Positions 36,969-47,988 of a DNA stretch of 64,000 nt are shown piece after piece. Each line of letters opens with the position of its first letter. Within the stretch, counting starts at the first letter, position 1. The notes beneath the pieces are model-generated. The model saw only the letters and a list, made by a program, of their open reading frames with translations. It did no database searches and was not told the DNA's origin. This DNA is from Dryococelus australis (lineage: Eukaryota; Arthropoda; Insecta; Phasmatodea; Phasmatidae): the NCBI GenBank assembly GCA_029891345.1, contig CM056999.1, positions 30,624,418 through 30,688,417 on the forward strand, written 5' to 3'. The position numbers were made by a program, and so were the translations under genes.

Positions 36969-37544
36969 TTAGTTTGGCCTGTGCTCATGAGACCTGTTGT
37001 TTCGCGGGCACTTCGCATGTGCGAAATTCCAGTTCAATTTGGCTGTGAAGACCAGCGGGTCCTCGTGAGTATGTGCCGCAAATTCCGGCGGCTGCGGCCC
37101 TCCCGTGCAACGAGTAGCCCTGTGGTGGGAGGCCGGTCCTGAGTTGTGTGGTTTGTATTCAGCTGCGTGTCTACAAACTTCACATTGGTATACCATGGCT
37201 GGTCTGGTAATGCGTTCATCCGGCAAACCTATGCACCAATGATGGTAGGTTTCACCACACAGGATACAACGCACTGCGTGGATCACTTGTCCTGGGCATG
37301 TTATTCAATTACAGAATGCTGTCTGTCGTGTTCTGCAATCATTGCACTGGTACTCTAGGCCATCTGTGAAGCGGGATTCATCTGCCCAGCCTAGGCATGT
37401 ATAATTAAACCATTGCTGACAATGGGTGCACTGTATTCTGTGGTTCCCCTTGCCGGGACTGTTCGACTTCGAACAGCGGCTGCGTTCAGTTGTGGCTGCA
37501 GTTGTACAGCGGTGCTCGTGCTCGGTCATGTCTGTTGCGAACAT
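36969..37544 (-). pseudogene. element B Gag N-terminus with two tandem PHD-like fingers
   Basis: Minus-strand coding block with one in-frame TGA. Finger 1 has RC..C spacing with IQCTHC, WFNYTC (Asn where His is expected) and YQCNDC. Finger 2 has AFCN-stop-ITC, RCILC, YHHWC and YQCEVC, a complete C4HC3 set. Both share the GxxDE(R/S) turn after the HxxC (LGWADESR, IGLPDERI). A Gag-like segment (HTHEDPLVFTAKLNW) follows, as in element A. Upstream on the minus strand lies a primer-binding-like sequence at 37663-37679. The block is opposite in strand to the flanking integrase core, suggesting inversion. Confidence 0.75.
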
Positions 37545-37720
37545 TTTGGTTGCGGTTTGGGCACTATGGGGTGTTCATTGGACTACCCAAAGTCCTAGTC
37601 GTTCTCTGCTGAGTCGGGCTGACTTGTTCACGTTTCTTAGTCAGAACAATAACAGCAAAATTCCCCACATTGGGCATGAGAAAAACTCTTACTACTCCTC
37701 TTCTTGACGCATGACGCCTT
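37545..37720 (-). promoter_or_regulatory. element B leader with primer-binding-like site and LTR edge
   Basis: On the minus strand, GCCCAATGTGGGG (37663-37676 region) matches the core of the element A primer-binding site, TGGCGCCCAATGTGG, but the TGG start is replaced by CAT. Thirty bases earlier GTCATGCGTCA at 37705-37715 resembles an LTR terminus. A sequence matching 37705-37760 occurs on the opposite strand at about 48015-48067. Confidence 0.5.
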
Positions 37721-37836
37721 TCTTGACTGATGAGTATGACGTTAAGGAAGATAGGTGTTGTTCGGTGCTAAGTCAAGCCCACCATTCTGGCCATGCTGGT
37801 GGCAGGTAGCTCATTCCTTGAGAGCCGGTGGCTACC

Positions 37837-38130
37837 TCAGGGAGTTCCCATTTCTTGGCTGTTCTGGCGGGCAGTAGGAACCTGGGGAAAGGTTTGTCTG
37901 GGTCTTCTGAGACCTCGGAGGTTATAGACGCTGTTTCTCGTACCTGCACCTCTGGGTTTCATAAGGAAATGGTCGGATCTGTGATCGCATTGCTTTGCAA
38001 ATCCGTCCTTGGAGGTCTTCCACCAATACACATCATCCTGCCGACCGACTACCTTGTATGGACCCTCCCATTAGCTGGCGAGGCCTGCGCTAAACTGAAC
38101 ATTGGACTTACTGAGTGGATGCAGCCACAG
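37837..38130 (-). pseudogene. element B integrase C-terminal fragment
   Basis: Minus-strand fragment reading ILWLHPLSKSNVQFSAGLAS, stop, then WEGPYKVVGRQDDVYWWKTS. It is colinear with the SH3-like C-terminus of the element A integrase (THPLSK..FSAGL..KWDGPYHIVGK). It ends near 38120-38140, where the plus strand switches to a different retroelement fragment. Together with the integrase core at 36430-36965 it brackets the gag block. Confidence 0.75.
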
Positions 38131-38300
38131 GATACGCGTTGCCCAGGTATCCTGCCGATGAGTAACCCTCTGAAACGTAAGATCTCATAGCTCGAACCTG
38201 ATTTTGAGCCCTGCTGCAAAGCTATCCAGGCCAGTCCTCTACACTGGACATGCACCAATACCACGGAGAGATTGAAGTAAAACCTGCCAGAAGCCTCGGG
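38120..38300 (+). pseudogene. retroelement fragment matching 47840-47990
   Basis: Plus-strand segment encoding NPLKRKIS, stop, LEPDFEP. It matches the uninterrupted NILKRKISLLEPDFVPCRKA segment near 47880 at both DNA and protein level. Function unknown; probably part of the same family's polyprotein. Confidence 0.6.
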
Positions 38301-38441
38301 ACCAACAAGCCTTGTGATATCCTAAACCCCCATGGACTTCAAAACCAAAATGGGGACCCGAAGGGGAAAGCGGACTCCCTGCGCAAGCGGGTTATCCTGA
38401 TGCAAACCACTTGATAAGAGTAAAACGACTGAAGCAATCTG

Positions 38442-38912
38442 TTGAACACGGTCAGTGAAAGGGGCGATACGCCGAGCATTGTGACCCAATCCGAGAAGGA
38501 AAGATGGTGGTTTTCCCCGCGGAGATCAGTCAAGAAACAAGAGGCACCCCCGCCAAAGGAACTCCCGGCCTCACCTGGAAGTGGCCATAGAGAGTTAAGT
38601 TCCACCCCGGCCGATAGCGAAGAGCCCTTCAGATCTCCGTATCTCAACAAGCCTATCATGAGGGCCCTCGTCGAGATTGTGCCGACGGCTGCGCAGTACT
38701 TGGAAGAACCGCCATACGCCACAAGTACTGCCCTCGAGTCGGGAACAACAGCGACCGTGAACGTGTCTCCTGCGCCGGAACCAGAAGATGCTACAGCTTC
38801 AGCCGGAGGGGTAGAAGAAGAACGCCCATCAGAAGACCTGCCCCTTACAGTTCCAGCAACCCCGGTGTCGCCTCCTACTAAACCAGATACCCATGACGCC
38901 TTGTGCACCTAG
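38442..38912 (+). CDS. element B proline-rich ORF, 156 codons, unknown
   Basis: Open plus-strand frame rich in Pro, Ser, Glu and Ala (for example RWWFSPRRSVKKQEAPPPKE and SPAPEPEDATASAGGVEEER). It contains no domain I recognise and is probably disordered. It sits after integrase in the inferred element B order, the same place as the 295-codon ORF of element A, so it may be a diverged or truncated version. The opposite strand is also open for 189 codons (38339-38908), so coding is not certain. Confidence 0.4.
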   Translation: MNTVSERGDTPSIVTQSEKERWWFSPRRSVKKQEAPPPKELPASPGSGHRELSSTPADSEEPFRSPYLNKPIMRALVEIVPTAAQYLEEPPYATSTALESGTTATVNVSPAPEPEDATASAGGVEEERPSEDLPLTVPATPVSPPTKPDTHDALCT

Positions 38913-40962
38913 GAAGTTGACACTCCGCCAGCCAACGTGGGTGGGGGGAGGGGGCACCTGCTGAGCTCCCAAACACAACGCTGTCCACCACAGAGGCAGT
39001 AGCACCACTAGAACAACTGCCTCTGGCGGCTAACTCGCTGTCATACACAATGGGCCGGGAGTCTGTCAGAATGCCCACATTGCCCCCTGGTCAGTCCGGG
39101 ACCATGTACACAGGAGAGGCTGCACCACAGTTCCTGCCACGCCCATGCATGCTGCCTCAATGCTCCTGCCAGGTCTATGCGGTGCTTGGTCGGTACTGGG
39201 TACCACCACGGAGGCCACCAGCGAAGTTTGCATGGCCTACTCCACCACACGTCACCATGAGAAAATGGGGCAGGACTGTAAAGAAGATGCGAGGTAAGCC
39301 CCGCTCCACCCTACAATGTACGTCAGTGAGTGAGTGCACAACGAGTAGTACCGTATTTCCCACTTAGACAAAGTAGGTGTACCGTCGACGTACGCAGACA
39401 AAGCAGTGTAGTGCTTCAAAACCAAGAGCCCCTAGCTTAGCTGAGGGGTAACCTTCAGCCTATGTTCCTGTAAAAGGGAAAAACCTGTGTTGCTGAAAGA
39501 TACAGCTATGACTAAGCCAGCTGCCAGCAAACAATGTATGAAAGATATAATGTAAATATTCTGTCTATGAAAGTGCCATGTATAACACCTGATTTTGTTT
39601 GCTTTCGCCTCTTGTGAGTGAATAGGTGATAAAATACCGTAATGTAATTCACTTTTGTTGAGGAAAGTTTCACTAATGGTTGCCTGAACTATAAAAGTTG
39701 ATTTAATGCAACCACTAACTCAGAACTGGTGTATATAGCAAAGATAAGAGGCAGAATCAGTAACATTATGATTGTGAAAACATGTAAATAAATGTTCTTT
39801 GCGCACATAACATAAATCAGTAATGTCAGTGAATCTGTTTGTAGATAAAATTACAGTTGATGGCAGAATCAACGACACATCACGTTTGAAACTAGCAGTA
39901 TTTTCAATAATAGGCTTTATTGAACTATACCAGTCAAAAGTGTTAGTAAAGTATTTGTTTAAGAAGTAACCATTATGTTGTATATATTTGGGTCTTATTT
40001 TGTTTACAAGTAAACTTCCAGCCAAGTGAAATATCAGAAAAACAGAACCACGTACAGACATTTAATAACAGCAAGAACGTTGTGTGAAGAAAATTACAAA
40101 TATCAATTTGTTGCAAACTTGAGTACTCTCTTTGTTGTTGCATGACCAGGGTTATGTGTCTTTCTTCTCTATGTTGATGTAAGATGGTAAAGTGCGACTG
40201 TCACGTTTGCCCACACACTCGCTTTCCCACTTTAGTGTACACACAAAATTAAGGAAGGTCTCGGCTGTGCAAAACTCCGTAGTTTTCTTCCAATCTCATT
40301 CTGCTGTGTGTTAAGGAGGCCAAAGACAGGGCATACAACACTCTACCGCACCAGGTGACCACAGCAGTTTGCTAGAAAACACGCCTCGTGAGTGGGGCTT
40401 TGGGGCATATTTTATTTTAATTTTGTTCCTATATAAATATAATATTGTATAAAAATGAACTCCCAAGGGCCGAAACTTATTTTGTGTGCTGACCAATGTG
40501 TTTGCTCTTTTGTTCGATTCATACAAATCATATTGTCAGTAACCAAACCTTACTTACAGCTGTGAGGTAGGTTGGCACACAATAATCAGAAGGTCAAGCG
40601 TTATCACAGACACCGGATCCCCCTTGTGACACTTATACTACACGCCACATTGTCGCATGCTGCTTAAACTCTCCAGCTGAGTAAGAGAAGACGGAGAGAG
40701 GAGGAAGACAGCCTTGTGCGTGACACAGAGAGATATTTTCGCCTAGCTGACTCCGCTACTGCAAGAATACGTTCCAGCCAGCACCTTCCTCAGGCTGCCT
40801 GCCCACACATCTGCGAGTAGTTGAGAGCGAACCGCAACTGGCACAGACCCGGCACTCATACAGAAGCCCAGTGAGAGAGAAATAAATTGCTGATGTGGAG
40901 ACAGTTCTACATTCCTGCATAGCAATTTTTTTCTCTTCTCAACTCATTGCCCAGATGAGTCT
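38913..40962. other. 3' part of element B and unassigned DNA
   Basis: GC-rich to about 39370, then AT-rich. A TACCGTATTTCCCACTTAG at 39348 resembles an end of the CCGTATTTAC family but has no partner. The last part (about 40890-40962, ACATTCCTGCATAGCAATTT) matches the sequence before the polypurine tract at 46060-46120, so it is retroelement 3' region interrupted by the transposon at 40963. Confidence 0.45.
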
Positions 40963-41510
40963 TAGTCCAGGCAAAATAGGAAAAATAAACGAACTAAAAC
41001 ATGTAGTTCCAAAAGTTTCACGAATGTGTAGGTTGCCTGAACAACATAAAATAAAGTCCCATCGATTTTCGGGTCCGCGAGGGGTGGGATTGCGGGGGGG
41101 GGGGGGGGGGGGGGGGGGGGGGAGGAGGAGGTTTAAAGGTCCCTTTTTTCAGTTTTCTGCATGAAAAGTGTGCATCGCACAGAAAATTTGTATGAGAGAA
41201 AAATGAAAGAGAATTAAAATCCCTACAAAATTTTATATACAGCATAAGTGTTCCTTTTTCCTATACTTTCCGCGATATCTACCGGCAAAAATTGATCATT
41301 TTTGAAAAAAGTTGTTTTGCCTCACGTTTCTCGTCAAAATTGTCCTTCTACCTCTTTACTGTTTCGTTTTACAGAAACATTGTTGGAGAGAAAGTTGTAG
41401 AGCATTAAATTTGCTTCAAATACACACACACACACACATATATATATTTAGACACACACCCATTTATCTTTAACTTGTCGCAAAAGTTAGAGCGATTTGA
41501 GTTCAGTAGA
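40963..41510 (+). repeat. left long inverted repeat of the 3-kb transposon
   Basis: Pairs with about 43480-43990. Shared blocks include GAATGTGTAGG, TTTAAAGGTCCC, TCGTTTTACAGAAACAT and GTTAGAGCGATTTGA. It contains a G run of about 27 at 41094-41122 and a (CA)n/(TA)n microsatellite at 41420-41450. Confidence 0.85.
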
Positions 41511-41727
41511 CCTCAAAACAAATTGCACTGTAGTGGATGGTGGCTTTTTCAGTCATAGAGTTAAGTGAAATGTTGGTACCTAGTTCTCTTCCATCTGAGA
41601 GTAGTACGTATACATTATCAATCATTACGCTGCCAACTCTGCTGTAGTTTTTAATGGGTATTATGACATTAATTCTACTAAATGCCCCGAACAGAAGCGG
41701 AGAAGAACATCTAAAACATGAGCGAAT

Positions 41728-42705
41728 GTTAACTTTGATGAAAATATGCTGACCACTGTTCAGCAGGAGAACTTTCTTGCCAATGAAAAGAACAAGACCA
41801 AGCTGATTGAGTGGTTAGTTGAGACGTTGACTGCAAGAAGGATAGAGGCAAGTACTACTATGAGAGATACTGATGGTAGTATCGTAAGATGCGGCAATGT
41901 TAATTCTCACTCGTCTGTGATTGTTATTGGAGAAGATGTTGACCTTTTTGTCCTACTAACAGCTCTCACACCACTACACAGAAAGGTATATTTCATGAAG
42001 CCTGGAAGAGAAAACATTGAGGACAAGGTATACTCCACCAGACAATTGTAGGAGCTACCCTTTAGTGGATCTATCCTGTTTATCCACAGTTTCACAGGGT
42101 GAGACACAACATGCATGATATTCAACAAAAGCAAATTGTATATCCTGAAGCATTTCCTAAAAATGCCAAATGAGACTAAAGCCATAGCTGACATCTACTA
42201 CGACCCCACATTAACACCTGATGCAGTACACCAAGCTGCAGAGGAGATGTTTCTCACCATGTACCAGACCCCACCGAGTGAACGTGATTTGAACAATCAC
42301 AGATACAACTCCTCCGTGAAATCCTCCACCAAGGTGAAAACTAATCTTGCTTCAATCCCACCGATCAAAGGTGCAGCGAAGCAACACTCTTTCAGAATGT
42401 ATTTACAGCCACAAAAATGGCTTCACAACGATTCTCTCAATCCAGAACATTGGAGTTGCGTACGAGACGACGGTGGAGTCCTCAACCCCGTCAAAACCAC
42501 GGATCCAATAGCTCCAGACAGCGTCCTGAATTCAATTTTTTGCCATTGTGCTACTGGCTGTGGTGGCAGATGTGGATGCCAGAAGGCAGGTATCCACTGC
42601 TCATCTATCTGTGGATGCGATGGAGCCTGTATGAAGAGTGCACCGATACAAGAGCAAGATATGGAAGATGAAGATTTGATGGATTTTGAAGATATTTTGA
42701 AATAA
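41728..42705 (+). pseudogene. FEN1/PIN-like nuclease plus CXC-type zinc domain, two stops
   Basis: A single plus-strand frame with stops at 42049 and near 42100, ending at TAA 42703-42705. Order: QQENFLANEKNKTKLIEWL; then a strand and acidic loop VIVIGEDVDLFVLLTAL, similar to the ED-D site of FEN1/PIN nucleases; then SILFIHSFTG-stop-DTTCM, corresponding to a GCDTT-like second acidic site with Cys mutated to stop; a helical region with TPDAVHQAAEEMFLTMY; and finally a cysteine-rich module (CHCATGCGGRCGCQKAGIHC, SSICGCDGAC) like the CXC repeat of tesmin/TSO1 proteins. An acidic tail ends it. I recall this architecture from uncharacterised transposon-like genes; that is memory, not a search. The N-terminus seems to be missing or spread over lost exons. 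Confidence 0.65.
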
Positions 42706-43479
42706 ATAACTTCATATTTTCTAAATTTTTTTGTAAGTAAAACATTTTTGTTCTAATTTGCATTTCATTACTTTATTCCCACCTGGTATATTAATGATTT
42801 TTTGAAGAAAGTGAATTTTTCCTATATCGACGAGATATATTTTTGGATGATAATGTAGGTACCTACATGTCTGTAAAGTGTACATCGCTTATTCGGGACA
42901 TAAGGTGGTAACCTTCGTTTCCATATCATTAGAGCTAGTGAATTTTTGCAAAAAAATTAGAGTACACGGTAGACTTTAATACCATAAGCACCCAACAGAA
43001 GTTTGTTTATACCCATTGGTGGTTGTCTGCTTGAGAAGGCGTTTTCTTATTTGACCTGGCCTCTCAGAATTCGGCAACATCGGCACGGCTCCTACATGAT
43101 TTGTGTGCAGAAAGTTAACACGTAATTCAGTTAATCAAGATCGGCAAATGAACCTACAGTGTTTTGAAATATAACTTGTCCTGAAATCTTTTCGTGTCCC
43201 GGTGTCCCCAATTACCGCTTTCCATGATACATACTATGTACATACTTCATACGTAGTTATTATATAGCTATACATTTACTTATAAATACTTAGGCTAAAT
43301 ATATTATAAAGTCATTAAAAAAATTATCTTCAATAGAAAAAGAAATTTTAAAAATAAAAAAATTAATAAATATACAATATATAAGGCAATATAGAGAAAT
43401 AAACCATATAAAACATTCTATAGAGAGTTATAGCCCTCAAAGATAAAAGAAAAGAAATGAGCAGTTTTATAGAAGAATC

Positions 43480-43990
43480 TTGAAATTTACTTTTAAATTC
43501 AAATCGCTCTAACTTTCGACCAGTTGAAGATAAATGGGTATACATATACATTTTTGAAGAAAATTTAATGCTTTACAACTTTCTCTCTGACGATGTTTCT
43601 GTAAAACGAAAGAGTGAAGAGCTATAAGGACAACACTGACGAAAAGCGTGAGTCAAAAGAACTTTTTTAAAAAATTATCCATTTTTGCCAGCGGATTATC
43701 TAGGAAACTATAACCGATAGGAACAAACTTATACACGCCATTTTGTAGAGAATTTAATCTTCTTTCATTTTGCTTCAACATTAATGTTCTGTGCAACATG
43801 TTGTTTTTGAGTTATAAGCAAAAAACTGAAAAATGGGACCTTTAAACGTCACCCCCCCCCCCCCTTTTCAACCTTTTATTTTACGTTGTTCAGGGGACCT
43901 ACCCTACACATTCCTGAAACTTTTGGAACTACATGTTTTAATGCATCTATTAAAACTTTTTTGGTCTAGTTTGCTAGTTTGCCTGGACTA
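43480..43990 (-). repeat. right long inverted repeat of the 3-kb transposon
   Basis: Reverse complement partner of 40963-41510, with a C13-14 run near 43850 opposite the left G run. Identity is high in blocks, with indels around the homopolymer. Confidence 0.85.
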
Positions 43991-44000
43991 TCTAGGCCGC

Positions 44001-44850
44001 AAGGGGAGAGGGGGCTAATTAATGCATGAGGTCTTATTCAATAATACTAAAAGACTGCTTTTCTTTCAGGGCAACTGCATCCCTAGCACTTTGTCTAGCA
44101 AGTTACACTGCTGCCACCGCCTACGAGATTGTTTTATCTGCTGGGTCGGGAGAGACATCCCAATAAAAATTTATTATTTCAGCCAATGAGCCACCGAAAC
44201 CATGCAAGAGGTCCGGGGCAAGTACAGCAGTGTGCCACAGGATTCCTCCACATGCAAGATGCCTAAATCCCACCGCTCTCCACTAAGCCACATGCACAGA
44301 GGATCTAAGTGCCGAGCTTGCACCTGCTAACCCCCTCTCCAGACACCCTATGCCAGTAAAGGAAGGGATGGCTGTGGAGTATATAAGGAGATGCATCCCG
44401 GTCTCCAGATTGTCAGTTATGCTTCAGTTCTCGATCGCCTCTCCTGAGCCCTCATCGCTCTAGCTTTGGTGCAGAGGCTCAAACCTATCCTTGTACTTCA
44501 TCACTCACCTTGTGGGGCCGAAGATCCTCTCCAGTATAACCGAAGTAAGGATCAGCGGAGTCGACAGCTACATACTTAGACACATTCGGTCCCTTACGGA
44601 CAACCTGAGAGTAGAACTCGTCCCGAGGTTAACATTAAGTTATGTGCGCACCAGCAACTGCCTATCCCACTAGCTTTGCACAGGGCATCCTGTATTAAGA
44701 CAGAGTGTTTTACCTTCCGCATAGCCCATGGGGAATTAGGATATAGCACCTCTGCCATCTGTGTTCATTTCCTTTGGATCAATAAACACCAATCTTACCA
44801 GATCTCTTGACTTTTACTCTGAGCTCCTTCCGTGTGTCATAACAGAGCTG
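44001..44850 (+). repeat. polypurine tract and LTR 1 with TATA/initiator promoter
   Basis: AAGGGGAGAGGGGGCTAAT (44001-44019) is followed by an LTR-like start TAATGCATG, compared with TGACGCATG in related LTRs. A TATA box, TATATAAGG, lies at 44380-44388, and a TCAGT initiator at 44413-44417. A poly(A) signal AATAAA is at 44781. The LTR probably ends at CATAACA near 44844, followed by a possible primer-binding region GAGCTGGAGGACCCAGC. Because a polypurine tract precedes it, this is best read as the 3' LTR of element B. LTR ends are approximate. Confidence 0.65.
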
Positions 44851-46141
44851 GAGGACCCAGCAGGAAACCAGTTTTTACTTTTCTGAACTCACACGCACAA
44901 CACACCAGCACATCCTTGATAAGAGCCACGACAATAGGATACTTCCTTGATAAGAGCCACGACAATAGGATACTGTCCCCTGGAAGTCAGCTTGCCGGGT
45001 CAAACCTAACCAGCATTGGAAGGCCACCAATTCCTTGCACCAAGCACGACACTAGGTACGCTCCTGGTGGGATAGAATTGCCAGCCAGGGTACTCAACTC
45101 TCACTGCTCACTGATGGTGCAGAGACGGCTGCACTCTGGTGCAGAGAAACCTAACTCCGCGGGACAACACTGTACGATTCTCGCAACCATTACCTCGTAG
45201 CTCGCATCTTCTCCACCTGGTAGTGTTGTCGAGAGTGACGTGGTGTTGGCGGCAGTAATATGCACCTACGAATGGACAGACATGTCAACTGCTAAAATCC
45301 TGCAACTTTGACTTTTGTGCCTAGTGTCTTACACCTGTAGGGGTGTAGTTTAGAGAAGAGCCAAGAAAGCGAGAGCTATTTCCAAAAGTCCCCAGGTGCT
45401 ACGTACTCTTCCCAACGGGTTCGGGTTGCTTAGTCCACGTGAGCAAGCTGCATTACCGAGACGCCTCAGAGTACCAGCCCCCACCGTCACGCCCGTGGAC
45501 TTGTTCAAGCCACCCACAAAGGTCGTGAAAGGATACCACCACTTACAGTGCAGGAGGCATTGTTCGGCATACGATACACCAGCACACCAGAACCACAGCT
45601 AAGTATCATACCAGTACCTACCACCCCTCAGTCGAGTGCTACTCCGGTAGAGGGGACAGAAACTGTACCGGCATGTACCCACCCACCTTGCCATCCTATT
45701 GTAAAACAATCTAAACCTGCACCACACAACTTAAAGTTTGTTTAGCCCAACTTTGTACCAAGTCGCCGAACCACCAGGCCCGTGTTGTACACCAGGTGGG
45801 TCTCCTTGCCCAGATCTGAATAAATTGCTTTGAGACGCGACTCACCTAGTGTTGAGTAAGTCACCCAGGACAGGGACAGACAGCCGGGACTATCACGCAT
45901 CAGAGTAGTAACAGCTACAGAAACAAAACTGGGAAAGAAAAAAATTGCTGTTGAGAGGACAACCCTATATACTTTCAAAGAAATTTCTTTCTTCACCCCT
46001 GCCATCCTTCAAAGGAGCCTAACCGCTACCGAGAGGAAAAAAATTGTTCTTGTGGGGAGAGTGCAACATTCCTGCAAAAGAATTTGTTTTTCGCCTCGCT
46101 TCTTGAGGATAAGCTTTCGTCACAGCGGAGAGGGGGCAAAT
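44851..46141 (+). pseudogene. retroelement internal fragment ending in a polypurine tract
   Basis: Short internal region between LTR 1 and the next LTR. Plus-strand ORFs of 122 codons (44832-45200) and about 65-68 codons have no recognisable domain. The end (GCGGAGAGGGGGCAAAT at about 46126-46141) is a polypurine tract like that of element A. Confidence 0.5.
44913..44974. repeat. 31-bp direct duplication
   Basis: Two identical adjacent copies of a 31-bp unit beginning TCCTTGATAAGAGCCACGAC. Confidence 0.95.
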
Positions 46142-47075
46142 TGACGCATGTCTTTTGCAACAATGGTATCAACGGCTTCAGCTTATCAGTAAAGATCGCA
46201 GTGCGCCTGATTTCTACGGAGTTTCTATTGCTGAGCCGCCATGAGATGTTAAGAAATTGTACGTTTTCTACAGCAAGAATGGTTGTTCTAGCCTGTATAT
46301 TTTATTAATCACCGGCCCACCGAGACTAAGCATCAAGGCAGCGAGTTCCACTTTATGCCATTAAACGACTACACCAGTATGCTTCGCTGCTGCCTCATCT
46401 TCAAGCCGGCCAGTGACATCATGCCTCCAAGAAGTTATGCTATTGCATCACCCCTTTTCAGTGACCACCCTACCCAGCTGGCATAAGGAGTAGGCCCAGC
46501 CAGATAATAAATAGCGAGCCGAGATGCTCGCTCAAGACCAGTCTTCATCGGCCCTCATGGTCCGCATTGCCAGTCTTCAGTCATCCACTGTACTCATTGC
46601 TGGACACCGACCAGTCTGCTCAACTACGCTCCTAGCTCTACCTTTCCTTCTTTCACCGCATCAACGCTAAAGGATAACCCACTCCTTGGTCTCCACTGCG
46701 CCTCGTTGCCAGAGCCATCCTTCTTAACCCTGCTTAGTCTTCACCATATTCATGCCGAAGAATTCAAACCGTCATGACGCCTACACATATTGACACTGCT
46801 GCCCCTTCTGGGCAACATATGCGTAAGGAGTTAGACCAGTTTCAGTTATTTTAATAGCGCTCGTCTACCCCACCATTGCTAGCTTAGAACTAGGTTGCCT
46901 CAACCTGGATAATTTAGGTTTAAGATTCCCTAAGCTCTTGCCAGTATTAGGAGGTAGTGAGACACCACTTGTTTATTTCCTGTCAGAAGGAATAAACAAA
47001 GTTTATCTGACTCAAGTGTACCCCTTTCCTGTAGACTTAGAACCTTTTCCTGTGTACTACACACCAACCAGGGGA
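46142..47075 (+). repeat. LTR 2 of the plus-strand cluster
   Basis: Starts TGACGCATG right after a polypurine tract. It has an AT-rich TATA-like ATAATAAATA at about 46504, an AATAAA poly(A) signal at 46991, and a likely end near CTACACA at about 47070. Segments such as GAGATGC followed about 50 bp later by CCCTCAT align with LTR 1. A diverged copy of its first 300 bp lies at 62596-62950. Confidence 0.6.
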
Positions 47076-47571
47076 TTGCAACAAACTACCTGAATACTCA
47101 CACACACTAGCATTGGCCAACCTTCCTGCATATCACGGTAAGCAGAACAGTACAGCCCACACACAGGTACTACGTCTCCAGACCAGTTTATCAATTCGGT
47201 GCTCGTCCTCTCTACCGCGTTTTGGCACCGGAGGGGTCATTCCATGAGTTGGGAAGACTTGGTTGGGGCATATACCCACGTGCAGGGATTGTCAACAATG
47301 AGGACTCCCAGTGCTCATCACTTTTAGTTGCCGAGCACTGTGATAGAGTGTCCGTTAAGTCGGCAGATGCTCCACATGGTTCTACACCTAGTAGGATTAT
47401 ACGTACTCTGCAACCCTATCTTGGACGTGTGTGTGAGTTTTGCTTCTAATGCATTTCTCTCATTGTAGTGGATCTGAGAGAAGGCGAAAACAGGTGCTAG
47501 CTGCCTCTGGGTGTTTGCAGTAGCTTACTCCCACCCTCATCGATGCTCTTAACCAGCTCTCGTAGCAGGAT

Positions 47572-47988
47572 CAAGCTCAAGAACTGCACCACCTACTGGT
47601 ACCCATCACACCAGAGATCCCCAAGGACCTCTTTGAGGTACAGATACGTCTGAGCGAGGAGATTCACCCCTGGATCGCAGAACACCTCAGTCAACTGGAT
47701 CAGCTCTCAGTATTACCCACTGCCTAACTCAAACCAGTTACTCCATCCCCACAAACACGTTCTAACATCAGAAATCAGAACACTAATCTGCCTGTGGTCC
47801 ACGTACGGCCCGTAGAAACGCGTCAGGTCAAGTCATCGTCCCAGGTTATGCGTTGGCCAGGTATTCCGCAGAAAAGTAACATACTGAAACGTAAGATCTC
47901 ATTGCTCGAACCTGATTTTGTGCCCTGCCGCAAAGCTACCAGGCCAGTTTTCTACACTGGGCATGAGCCAGTGCCATGGGGAAACTGA
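47572..47988 (+). pseudogene. retroelement coding fragment, unassigned
   Basis: Plus-strand frame with one stop (after LSVLPTA). It contains PKDLFEVQIRLSEEIHPWIA and, after the stop, NILKRKISLLEPDFVPCRKA and VFYTGHEPVPWGN, then TGA. The second part matches 38120-38300. I cannot place it in Gag or Pol with confidence. About 80 bp later, 48015-48067 matches the reverse complement of 37705-37760. Confidence 0.5.

Larger units (their letters stand above)
40963..43990 (+). mobile_element. DNA transposon with long inverted repeats and a FEN1-like/CXC gene
   Basis: The element is 3028 bp, bounded by TAGTCCAGGCAAA and its reverse complement. The inverted repeats run about 0.5 kb each (40963 to about 41510, and about 43480-43990), share many long blocks (for example AAAACATGTAGTTCCAAAAG) and each contains a G or C run. 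TCT flanks both ends, a possible 3-bp duplication. The flanking DNA joins into a retroelement 3' end resembling the intact copy at 46050-46160. The interior encodes a FEN1/PIN-like domain plus a cysteine-rich CXC-type domain and no visible DDE transposase. Superfamily not assigned. Confidence 0.78.

Noticed and set aside
38339-38908. 189-codon minus-strand ORF
   Set aside because: It overlaps the plus-strand proline-rich ORF in GC-rich DNA. Composition explains openness on both strands, and the plus strand fits the element order better.
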